Assembly (NCBI GenBank): GCA_016707585.1
Contig: JADJHL010000011.1
Location: forward strand, 372,001 to 436,000
DNA length: 64,000 nt
Direction of reading: 5' to 3'
From: Ignavibacteriales bacterium
Lineage (GTDB): Bacteria > Bacteroidota > Ignavibacteria > Ignavibacteriales > Ignavibacteriaceae
Position 1 is the first letter of the stretch; each line of letters opens with the position of its first letter. Shown here piece by piece: positions 1 to 8,485 of this stretch. The notes beneath the pieces were generated by a model. The model was not told where the DNA came from. It ran no database searches and saw only the letters and a program-made list of their open reading frames with translations. A program made the position numbers and the translations under genes.

Positions 1-276
1 GATAATTTAAAACTTACTGTCTATAAAGAAGATTTATCTACGGTACTGTTTCAGTACACTCAGTTACATTTTACAGCAAATGATTATAAAGCCAAACCAC
101 TTGAACTTGTTTTAACCGAACAGGAAAAGAATGACATTAATAATTATCTTAAAAACCCTAAAGTTAGTAAGTGTTTTTATGCAACCTTTGAATTATCTAA
201 TGTTTCTTCCGCAAGTCAGTATTATACTTTAAGCAGCAAAATGGAATTTTTAACTCAACTAAAAATTAAACCTTGA
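1..276 (+). CDS. C-terminal end of an unrecognised protein (partial)
   Basis: Frame 1 is open from the window edge to a TGA at 274-276 and gives 91 residues. The composition is an ordinary soluble-protein mix with many Lys, Asn, Tyr and Leu, and codon use matches the neighbours. I see no membrane segment, sorting signal or catalytic motif. The start lies outside the window, so length and family cannot be judged. A strong terminator follows 29 bases after the stop, so this is the last gene of its transcript. Confidence 0.6.
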   Translation, partial: DNLKLTVYKEDLSTVLFQYTQLHFTANDYKAKPLELVLTEQEKNDINNYLKNPKVSKCFYATFELSNVSSASQYYTLSSKMEFLTQLKIKP

Positions 277-304
277 TTTTGTTCACATAAATATTTTTAC
301 CTAG

Positions 305-340
305 AGATGACATCTTTTAAAAAGATGTCATCTTTTTTTT
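305..340 (+). terminator. Rho-independent terminator
   Basis: A perfect 13-bp stem (305-317 with 321-333) closes on a 3-base loop and runs into a T tract (333-340). It ends the transcript of the partial gene and separates it from hemW. Confidence 0.9.
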
Positions 341-356
341 AAGCAAAGAAAAGATT

Positions 357-1487
357 TTGAAAAACAGCGCGCTATATATTCATATTCCTTTTTGTGATCA
401 TAAATGTATTTACTGCGATTTCTATTCCATTATAACTTCTGATAATGTTAATTCATTTCTAAACTCAATTAAGAAAGAAATATCTTATTATTCTGAAAAA
501 TATAATCACGATAGAATATTTACATCGATTTTCTTTGGCGGCGGAACTCCATCTTTAATGGAACCTCAATATTTAAAAGAAATTCTTGATAATCTAAAAA
601 ACAATTTTAATGTTGATCATAAAGCTGAAATTACAATGGAAACAAATCCCGGGACAGTTGATAAAGAAAAGCTAAAGCAGTTCAGGCAAATTGGGATTAA
701 CAGAATCAGTATTGGTATTCAATCGTTTGATGAAGATGATTTGAAATTTTTAACAAGAATTCACGATAAACAAACAGCAATTCAAACAGTTAATAATGCT
801 GCAGAAGTTGGATTTGAAAATATAAGTCTTGATTTAATTTTTAACTTACCAAATCAAACAAAAGGAAAATGGATTGAGAATCTTGAGACTGCGTTAACAC
901 TTCCCATTAAACATATCTCAACTTATAGTTTGATACTTGAGCCCGGTACAATTTTAAATAAAATGGTTTTAAATGGAAAAGTTAAAATGCAGGATGATGA
1001 TTATGATGCTGAACTTTATGAAACAACAATCGATTTTCTTAACTCAATGGGATTTGAGCAATACGAAGTTTCTAACTTCTCTAAACCAGGATTTGAATGC
1101 GTTCACAATAATGCTTACTGGAAATACAAGGATTATTTGGGATTTGGAACTTCTGCGCATTCATTTGTAGATGGAAAACGATGGTGGAATTATACAAGTT
1201 TAAAAAAATATATTTCTGAAGTTGAATTGAACAATAATGCAGTAATGAATTCCGAAACAATAACTAATGAACAAATGCATGATGAATATGTTATGCTTGC
1301 ATTACGAAGTTCCGGATTAGATTTGAATGAATACAAAAAAAGATTTTCTGAAGATTGGATAAGTAAAACTTTACCATATTTTAATTTACTGCAGGAACAA
1401 AATCTTTTAACAATTGAAAGTGATTGGATCAAACTTACGCCAAAAGGCTATGCAGTTTGCGATGAGATATTAAAAAATATTTTGTAA
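357..1487 (+). CDS. hemW: Radical SAM heme chaperone HemW (coproporphyrinogen III oxidase-like)
   Basis: This is a 376-residue radical SAM protein of the HemW/HemN-like family. HemW binds heme and a 4Fe-4S cluster and inserts heme into target proteins; many members were mis-annotated as oxygen-independent coproporphyrinogen oxidase. The cluster motif is C13-x3-C17-x2-C20, with the CxYCDF form typical of the family. A glycine-rich FFGGGTPSL motif follows at about 60-70 and NRISIGIQSF at about 120, with the C-terminal HemW domain after residue 280. Length fits the family (about 380). The start codon is TTG at 357; no in-frame ATG lies before the conserved IHIPFC segment. It stands alone after a terminator. 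Confidence 0.9.
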   Translation: MKNSALYIHIPFCDHKCIYCDFYSIITSDNVNSFLNSIKKEISYYSEKYNHDRIFTSIFFGGGTPSLMEPQYLKEILDNLKNNFNVDHKAEITMETNPGTVDKEKLKQFRQIGINRISIGIQSFDEDDLKFLTRIHDKQTAIQTVNNAAEVGFENISLDLIFNLPNQTKGKWIENLETALTLPIKHISTYSLILEPGTILNKMVLNGKVKMQDDDYDAELYETTIDFLNSMGFEQYEVSNFSKPGFECVHNNAYWKYKDYLGFGTSAHSFVDGKRWWNYTSLKKYISEVELNNNAVMNSETITNEQMHDEYVMLALRSSGLDLNEYKKRFSEDWISKTLPYFNLLQEQNLLTIESDWIKLTPKGYAVCDEILKNIL

Positions 1488-1566
1488 TTATTTTAATTTG
1501 TTATTACTAAATTTCTATTAAGTTTTGAGCAGGTAATATTAAATCATTTTTCTTTACGGGGCTTTT

Positions 1567-3686
1567 ATGAAAAAGATAGTTTTAGTTTTCGCATTCCTTA
1601 TAACAATTTCATTTCAAATAAATGCGCAATGGGAATGGCAGAATCCTTTGCCGCAAGGAAATCCTCTTTCGAATCTTTTTGTGATTGACTCTAATCATAT
1701 TTGGGCAACTGGACAATTTGGCGCTCTTATATATACAGATGATGGAGTCAACTGGTGTTTGAATAATTCAATTAGTACAACGGAAGATTTTAAAGGTATA
1801 TATTTTATTTCAAAAGAAACGGGGTGGATTACAACGCAAACTTCAGATAAAGTATATAAGACTACAAATGGAGGGAAAGAGTGGCAACAAACTGCTTCGA
1901 TGGGTTACCAACTTAGCAATATTAGTTTTTTTAATGAACAAATTGGGATACTAACCGGCAAAAATCACATCGCAAAGACAATAGATGGAGGAGTGAATTG
2001 GTTTACGACATTTGAATCAAATGAATTAACTTTTGGAAAGATATCTTTCATAAATGATTCTGTAGGCTGGGTTTCATCAAACTCAAATAAAATCTTTCAT
2101 ACAACTGATCAAGGCTTAAGTTGGGAAGAGCAAAGTATTTCCACTGGAAATATTATATCATCTGTTCAATTTATGAATGATAGCACAGGATGGATAATAA
2201 GTTATAGTAATTCTCCTCAAGGTCACTCGGTTTTGAAAACGACTGATGGAGGTATTAATTGGTTAGAAAAAATTCATCTCTCCCAATATAAATTTACTTC
2301 TATGTTTTTTTTAATTCTCAAACTGGCTGGGTTGTTAGTAGTGGCCATTATATATATAAAACAACTGATGGCGGTGAAAATTGGGATCAGACTCTTCAAA
2401 GCTTTTACGGTGAGTGCAATTCAATTTTCTTCAATGATACATCGACTGGCTGGGCTGTTTATTCCTCTGGTGACATTTTCTCGACAACGGATGGAGGGAA
2501 TGAATGGGTTGAAATTTCTTCCGGATTAAATATGCCCATTACGGACATTGTATTTGCTGATGTTAATACAGGCTTTTCTTCAATGCATACATACTTGCTG
2601 AAAACTTCAGATGGAGGGGCCAATTGGACCGCTGGAATACTTACACCTGGTGTTTTTAACGTGTTAAATGATATTTATTTTTATGATTCAATGACTGGCT
2701 TTATTATGGGTTTCTGTAATGAACAATTTCAATGTTATGGTGGTACTTTGTCAACAACGACAGATGGTGGCAATAATTGGATTAGTAGATTTCCTAATGT
2801 GCCTTCAGATATTCTAGGATTTTACAGTGCATTTTTTCTGACAGATGAATATGGATTTATAGGGGGCGGCGGTGCGATTCTAAAAACAACTAATTTTGGA
2901 AATAGTTGGGTTCGAACAGATGTTGATCGTTATATTGTTGATATATTTTTTATTGATAGCTTAAAAGGTTGGGCCCTTGCGTCTTCTGGTGGTGTATACA
3001 AAACAAGTAATGCTGGAAATAGTTGGAATTTAATTCATCTTGATGAAGGAGTCATATCTGAAAAAATAGTTTTTATTAATCCTGAAGTGGGCTATAAAAC
3101 TGGTGGTATACTAAAAAAATCAACTGATGGTGGATTTAATTGGTTTAATACTGCATACTATGCAGAAAGTGTTGTTTTCAATGATTCCTCTAATGGTTAT
3201 TTATTAGGTAGTCATTCAATTTATAGAACCTCAGATGGTGGAAATAACTGGTTAATTATAACTGAAATCCCTACAAATCATACAATTAATAAAATGACGG
3301 TAGTGGATGATAAATATTTTTGGGTAGCCGGAGACAATGGCTGTATATTAAAATACACTGACACTACAGTTACTGGAATTAATATCGATTCCTGGAACAA
3401 TAAAATCACAAATTTTTCTCTTTCACAAAATTACCCAAACCCGTTTAATCCAAGCACAATTATTCAGTATGCAATAAATAGTACGCAATTTGTAACACTT
3501 AAAGTATATGATTTGCTCGGAAGAGAAGTTGCAACACTTGTTAATGAGGAGAAAACTGCCGGAAGTTATGAGATTGAATTCAACGTAAGGCCGGACTCCA
3601 GTCCTGCCCTTGCAAGTGGGATTTATTTTTATAAAATACAAGCCGGTGATTTTGTTGAGACGAAGAAGATGTTACTTTTAAAATAA
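1567..3686 (+). CDS. Secreted YCF48/BNR-propeller protein with type IX sorting domain, frameshifted
   Basis: One gene is read as two open frames (1567-2529 and 2532-3686). The break is at the T8 run 2305-2312: with one more T the frame continues smoothly as FNSQTGWVVSSGHYIYKTTDGG into the second half, giving about 707 residues. It has a signal peptide (MKKIVLVFAFLITISF... cut near NAQ), then many repeats with the KTTDGGxNW and DSxxGW signatures of YCF48/BNR-like beta-propellers, then a C-terminal sorting domain beginning QNYPNPFNPST and ending ETKKMLLLK. Such proteins are exported by the type IX system and held on the cell surface. The specific ligand or role is unknown. The frameshift may be a sequencing error in a homopolymer. 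Confidence 0.8.
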
Positions 3687-3687
3687 A

Positions 3688-3743
3688 CTCCGCGTCTTTG
3701 CGCCTCTGCGGTAAAAAAAATTCTTCAGCGCAGAGACGCTGAG
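3688..3743. repeat. Dispersed inverted repeat between convergent genes
   Basis: Arms 3688-3703 and 3728-3743 (CTCCGCGTCTTTGCGC and its near-complement) pair over 16 bp with two mismatches around an A-rich centre. GC content is far above the surroundings. It resembles extragenic repeats common in Bacteroidota genomes and may also end transcription of both flanking genes. Confidence 0.65.
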
Positions 3744-3762
3744 TTGCAATTAACACTTAACC

Positions 3763-6189
3763 CTATTCTTCGTAAATCATATTCTCATCAATAAATTCTA
3801 TTGGCAACATAGGCATTGGTATACCGTTATAATCCAAACGGAATTTCAAATCCTGTATAAATGGATCTGCTGTTATTTTTTCTTCTATCTTAAAAAAGCT
3901 TGGCATCAAAGAATTAAAATCAAACCAATCGCGCTCAGGCATTTCTACAATTTCATAATCTTTATTAAATAAACCGGATTTTTGTTCCGCTATTTTTATT
4001 GCATCACTTAATCCACCCAGAACATCAACCAATCCATTTTTTAATCCGTCACTACCAGCCCAAATTCTACCTTGCGCAATTTTTTCAATCTCATCAAAAG
4101 ATTTTTTTCTGCCTAATGCAACTTTTTCTACAAATCCTTTGTAAAGTGTTTTTATTCCAACTTCAGAAGTTTTTAATTCTTTATCAGTAAAATCTCTATC
4201 CGGCAGCATTATACCAACAAGCGGAATTGTTGCACCAAAACCTAAATCAGCAAACTTGCCCTTTTTAACAAAATCAGTTGAAAGTCCTACATCTTGCTTA
4301 AAAGTTTTATTATATGCAAAAGCTCCAATCACGCCAATTGATCCGGTAATTGTATTTGGTGCGGCAACGATAGTATCTGCAAACATTGATAACCAATATC
4401 CACCGGATGCTGCAACATAACCTTGAGAAACAATAACAGGTTTCTTTCCTTTATTCTTGCGAAGAACTTCCGCAATGTAATCTGAGGCAAGAGCATCACC
4501 GCCGGGAGAATCTACACGAAGAACTATTGCTTTAACATTACTGCTGTTAATAGCTGCTTCAACATATTTTACAAGTGAACGCGCTTTAATTCCATCATCC
4601 AAACTTGTTCCTCCGATTGCGTAGATAACAGCAATCTTTGGCTTTGATCCCCAATAATCTTCCGGCAAAGTAAATTTATCCAATGATGAAGCGCTTACAA
4701 GATTTTTATTCGCTTTCTCAAATTTTTCTATAACTTTACTTATTTCGTCCCAACGTGCAAGTGTATCTGCAAGTTTTAGTTTTATAGCTTCTTCAGGAAG
4801 AAACAGATATGAACTATCAACTAGCTTATCAAAATATGAAGGCGTAAAATTTCTTCCTTCACAAATTTCTCTTTGTGCCAAATTATAATTCTCATCAACA
4901 TATCTTTGTCTTTGTTCGCGATCACCTTCACTAAAATCTTCACGAGCATAATTTTCAGCAGCAGATTTATACTTAAAGTAACGCAACTCACGGAATCCAA
5001 TTCCAATCATATCCAATGTGTTCTTAAAGAATGTTCTTCCCATTAAATATCCATTTAATGAGATTGTTCCCATAGGATCAAGAACTATTTTATCTGCTAT
5101 CGATGCAAAATGATATCCTTCAATACCAACTCTATCAATATAGATATAGATTTTTTTGTTATAAGATTTTATTTCTCTCAGTTTTTCTCTTAACTCCCAG
5201 AGCATTTCTTTGTTGATATTCATTCCGGAAAGATTAAGTGCAATCCCAGAAATTGAGTTATCATTTTTTACTGCATCTAATTGCTCAATTATATTTAGTA
5301 GAGTTTTTGAGTTATCAAACAATTTGTAATTCTGATATTTTATACCGCCAATTAAATTTAATTCTGCATAAGAATCATTACTTTTGAAAATATCCAATAG
5401 ACTTCGTTCTTTTGCACCAACTCTAATTCCGTAAGTGTTAAATGCGTGCTTAGAATCATTATCAAAATGTGTTAGCGTAGTTAATCCGATTGCTCCAAAT
5501 CCTAATTGAACTCCAACATTAAAACTCTTTCCATCAAAATATCTACCGACCAATCTCAATCCATCTAAAGGTTCTACAATCGCGCCCGCACTCCATTTTA
5601 TTTTTTCAGCAACTCTATCTTCGGTAAAAGTATAATCTCCAAAAAGAGTTAAGTTATAATTTGAAAGAGGTCGAATTCCTGCCCCGATAATTCCTTCTCT
5701 TTCACCATTTGAAGGAAGGTTTGCAATTAAACTGAATGAAAGAAAACTTGCAGGACGAAAAATTGTACCGATTGTAAAAAGATCTGAACGCCCGAATAGA
5801 GAAGCATCGCCCGAAGACCAACCATAACCAAAGCCAGCACTAAAAGCATCACCACCAAATGCGGTTGAGATTTTATAATCCATAACTGAATAACCTTTGT
5901 ATGATTGGTTATGCATACTAAATCCCAAAAATGGAATTGAGGTAAACAATCCCCAATTATTAAAGTCGTTAAAATCATATTCAAGATCATTCCAGGTAAA
6001 ATAAATATTTGGGTTTGGTTGAAAAGCAAGTTCTGCAGGATTGTTAAATCCGCTTAACCCGTATAATGATGTTCCTGGTGTGGAAAATTCCATATCATTT
6101 TGAAAATAGTATGATGGGAAAACTGATTGCGCATTAGTTATAATGCTTAAGCAAAAAATAATTACGATAGGCAAAACTTTTCTAAACAT
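3763..6189 (-). CDS. sppA: Signal peptide peptidase SppA (67K type) with N-terminal barrel-like extension
   Basis: This is an S49-family serine protease that degrades leftover signal peptides. The ATG at 6189 is chosen because AAGGAAG precedes it and it opens a signal peptide (MFRKVLPIVIIFCLSIITNAQ); the upstream reading frame is not protein-like. From that start it is 808 residues. Residues about 20-265 are rich in alternating aromatic and glycine segments and look like an outer-membrane beta-barrel. Two tandem S49 domains follow. The catalytic Lys is K408 in YFKYKSAAE and the nucleophile is S595 in GYVAASGGYW, matching the Lys/Ser dyad split between the two halves of E. coli SppA. The extension makes it about 190 residues longer than the E. 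coli enzyme. It is divergent from the DUF4397 gene. Confidence 0.88.
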   Translation of the reverse strand: MFRKVLPIVIIFCLSIITNAQSVFPSYYFQNDMEFSTPGTSLYGLSGFNNPAELAFQPNPNIYFTWNDLEYDFNDFNNWGLFTSIPFLGFSMHNQSYKGYSVMDYKISTAFGGDAFSAGFGYGWSSGDASLFGRSDLFTIGTIFRPASFLSFSLIANLPSNGEREGIIGAGIRPLSNYNLTLFGDYTFTEDRVAEKIKWSAGAIVEPLDGLRLVGRYFDGKSFNVGVQLGFGAIGLTTLTHFDNDSKHAFNTYGIRVGAKERSLLDIFKSNDSYAELNLIGGIKYQNYKLFDNSKTLLNIIEQLDAVKNDNSISGIALNLSGMNINKEMLWELREKLREIKSYNKKIYIYIDRVGIEGYHFASIADKIVLDPMGTISLNGYLMGRTFFKNTLDMIGIGFRELRYFKYKSAAENYAREDFSEGDREQRQRYVDENYNLAQREICEGRNFTPSYFDKLVDSSYLFLPEEAIKLKLADTLARWDEISKVIEKFEKANKNLVSASSLDKFTLPEDYWGSKPKIAVIYAIGGTSLDDGIKARSLVKYVEAAINSSNVKAIVLRVDSPGGDALASDYIAEVLRKNKGKKPVIVSQGYVAASGGYWLSMFADTIVAAPNTITGSIGVIGAFAYNKTFKQDVGLSTDFVKKGKFADLGFGATIPLVGIMLPDRDFTDKELKTSEVGIKTLYKGFVEKVALGRKKSFDEIEKIAQGRIWAGSDGLKNGLVDVLGGLSDAIKIAEQKSGLFNKDYEIVEMPERDWFDFNSLMPSFFKIEEKITADPFIQDLKFRLDYNGIPMPMLPIEFIDENMIYEE

Positions 6190-6339
6190 TTTTCTTCCTT
6201 GTTTTGTTCCCAAAAGATGATGATAAAAATAACATTTAAAGGTAATAATAACTGACCTAAAAAAAAGGAACTGAAAATAAATTTGCTTTGTTATCCATTT
6301 ACAACAACACAAACACAACAAACATATAAGGAAAAAGTT

Positions 6340-7029
6340 ATGCGATCATTAAATGTTCTTTCGTTATTTGTATTTATATTTTTCTCTTCAATAACTCTTG
6401 TTTCTTGCAGTGATGATGAAGAAATAGTTACTCCACCTGTTGCAAAATCTAAAGTACTTGTAACTCATGCTTCACCGGATGCCCCGGGAGTTGATCTTTT
6501 AGTAGATAATGTTGTTGCAGGTACAAATTTAGTTTTCCCAAACAGTACAGGATATTTAGAAGTCAATTCCGGAACACGAAATATTAAAGTTAATGTAACC
6601 GGAACATCAACTACAGCATTAGAAGCAAATTTAAACTTAGCACAGGATAAAAATTACTCAGTGTTTGCAGTGAATAACGTTGCAACTATTGAAGCACTTG
6701 TTTTAGAAGATAATTTAACTTCACCAGCTTCAGGTAAAGCGCATATTAGATTTATACATTTATCACCTGATGCCCCAGCTGTTGATATTACATTAACTAA
6801 CGGCACCGTAGTTTTTGGTGATTATATATTTAAAGAAGCATCAGCATTTACTCCGCTTGATGCCGGCACATATAATTTACAGGTAAGATTAGCTGGTACA
6901 TCAACAGTTGTATTGGATTTACCAGGAATAGCTTTAACTGCTGGAAAAATATACACAGTATTTGCTAAAGGATTGGTTGCAGGTTCAGGTACTCAGGCTT
7001 TAGGCGCGCAAATAATTGTGAATAAGTAA
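6340..7029 (+). CDS. DUF4397-domain lipoprotein
   Basis: The start is the ATG at 6340, preceded by AAGGAAAAAG; the longer frame from 6283 overlaps the sppA 5' region and is not needed. The 229-residue product has a lipoprotein signal ending TLVSC, so Cys 23 would be lipidated. Two DUF4397 repeats follow, each opening with a H(A/L)SPDAP(G/A)VD signature and continuing with hydrophobic beta strands. DUF4397 proteins are exported immunoglobulin-like repeats of unknown function. It is a monocistronic unit followed by a clear terminator. Confidence 0.88.
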   Translation: MRSLNVLSLFVFIFFSSITLVSCSDDEEIVTPPVAKSKVLVTHASPDAPGVDLLVDNVVAGTNLVFPNSTGYLEVNSGTRNIKVNVTGTSTTALEANLNLAQDKNYSVFAVNNVATIEALVLEDNLTSPASGKAHIRFIHLSPDAPAVDITLTNGTVVFGDYIFKEASAFTPLDAGTYNLQVRLAGTSTVVLDLPGIALTAGKIYTVFAKGLVAGSGTQALGAQIIVNK

Positions 7030-7060
7030 TGATTATGTAGCGATTAGATGATGATGGTGA

Positions 7061-7090
7061 AAGCCGGATTGAAAAATATCCGGCTTTTTT
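7061..7090 (+). terminator. Rho-independent terminator
   Basis: A 9-bp GC-rich stem (7061-7069 with 7078-7086) and a T tract (7085-7090) lie 31 bases after the DUF4397 stop codon. Confidence 0.9.
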
Positions 7091-7157
7091 ATTTTTAAAA
7101 AAGATTAGACAATTATAAGTAAATCTTTTTGTTTATTTTTGTTCATCAAACAAACTA

Positions 7158-7895
7158 ATGAATATGATTGAAATAAAAGATTTACACAAAAGCTTTGGCA
7201 GTAAAAAAGTATTACAAGGGGTTAACCTAACAATAGAAAAAGGGGAGACGCTTGTAGTGATTGGAAGAAGTGGATGCGGAAAAAGTGTTTTGATAAAACA
7301 TATTGTTGGGTTACTTCAACCAGATTCCGGTTTTGTAAAAGTTGAAGGAAAAATAGTGGGAGATCTTGAAGAAAAAGATTTATACGAACTAAGAAAGAAT
7401 TTTGGATTTTTGTTTCAGGGTGCTGCTTTATTTGATTCAATGACTGTTGAAGAAAATGTTGGCTTGCCCTTGGTTGAATCAAACATAAAACACTCTAAAG
7501 ATGAAATAAAAAAAATAGTTGAAGAAAAACTTGAGCTTGTTGGACTTGAAGGAATTCTAAAACTTAAACCATCAGAACTTTCAGGCGGAATGAAAAAACG
7601 TGTTGCACTTGCACGTGCACTTGTTACAAATCCAGCATACATTTTATATGATGAACCAACAACCGGTCTCGATCCAATTATGTCTGATTCTATCGATCAG
7701 CTTATTAAAGATCTTTCAGAAAAACTAAATGTTACTTCAGTTGTTGTAACTCACGATATGTACAGTGTTAAAAATGTTGCTAACAAAGTTGCAATGATGA
7801 ATGATGGGGTGATTTATTTTACCGGGAAACCTGAAGAATTGATTAATTCTTCAGACAAAGTAATTGAAGATTTTATCCGTAGAACAGAAGTTTAG
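7158..7895 (+). CDS. ABC transporter ATP-binding protein, MlaF-like
   Basis: A 245-residue ATPase subunit. Walker A is GRSGCGKS (about 36-43), the Q-loop lies in FLFQGAALFDSMTV, the signature is LSGGMKKR and Walker B is YILYDEPTTGLD, with the switch His in VVTHD. The FQGAALFDS(M/L)TVxENVxLPL segment is typical of the MlaF/Mce-associated ATPases that power phospholipid or lipid transport across the envelope. Those usually sit beside an MlaE permease and an MCE protein. Neither is adjacent here, so the partners must be encoded elsewhere. Two ATGs (7158 and 7164) are both possible starts. Confidence 0.88.
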   Translation: MNMIEIKDLHKSFGSKKVLQGVNLTIEKGETLVVIGRSGCGKSVLIKHIVGLLQPDSGFVKVEGKIVGDLEEKDLYELRKNFGFLFQGAALFDSMTVEENVGLPLVESNIKHSKDEIKKIVEEKLELVGLEGILKLKPSELSGGMKKRVALARALVTNPAYILYDEPTTGLDPIMSDSIDQLIKDLSEKLNVTSVVVTHDMYSVKNVANKVAMMNDGVIYFTGKPEELINSSDKVIEDFIRRTEV

Positions 7896-8022
7896 CTCAT
7901 CTTTAAATTATTTTTAGCACTTAATTCACTAAAGGGCAAATCTTAAATATTAAGCAGGTTTAAGCCTATTTGCACTTCAAAGGAAAAAGTTTATATTGCT
8001 TCAAAAAAATCAGGAGACAGAA

Positions 8023-8448
8023 ATGGAATCAGTTAAAGAATTATTATTAGGTAAAGAAGTATATTCAGTTCAATCTGGTTTGTCTGTTAAAGAGGTTGCT
8101 AATTATATGGCTTCAAAGGGAGTTGGTCTTGTTCCTGTAATGAAAGATGAAAATTTAATTGGTGTTTTTTCTGAACGAGATTTAGTGAAAAGAGTTATAG
8201 CAAAAGACAAAGATATGATTTTAACTCCGGTTGATAATGTAATGAGTAAAGATCTTGTTATAGCAAAAATAGATGAACCTAATGAATCATTATTAGCAAA
8301 GATGAAAGAAGCAAAGACAAGACACATTTTAATTATCGATAATGAAAAATTAGTTGGCGTGCTTTCGATTCGTGATCTTCTTGAAATTGATCTTAATCAG
8401 TGTAAAACGACAGTAGAAGTTTTAAATAATTATATTTATTCAAAATAA
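8023..8448 (+). CDS. CBS-domain protein
   Basis: A 141-residue protein made almost entirely of a tandem CBS pair (Bateman module), with VQSGLSVKEVANYMASKGVGLVPVM and GVFSERDLVKRV in the first and DEPNESLLAKMKEAKTRHILII and GVLSIRDLL in the second. CBS pairs bind adenine nucleotides or SAM and regulate partner proteins. No catalytic domain is attached, so its target is unknown. The ATG at 8023 is chosen because AGGAGA lies just upstream; a TTG at 7996 would add nine residues. It converges on the kinase gene with only 37 bases between them. Confidence 0.85.
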   Translation: MESVKELLLGKEVYSVQSGLSVKEVANYMASKGVGLVPVMKDENLIGVFSERDLVKRVIAKDKDMILTPVDNVMSKDLVIAKIDEPNESLLAKMKEAKTRHILIIDNEKLVGVLSIRDLLEIDLNQCKTTVEVLNNYIYSK

Positions 8449-8485
8449 ACTCGAAGATATTTCATCTCTTCATAAAAAATATTTG

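Noticed and set aside
2305..2532. Programmed frameshift in the propeller gene
   Set aside because: The T8 run could slip, but other frameshifts in the window are also missing single bases, so an error is the simpler explanation.
6190..6321. N-terminal extension of SppA to 6321
   Set aside because: It is not protein-like, precedes a clear signal peptide with its own ribosome site, and would overlap the divergent gene's leader.
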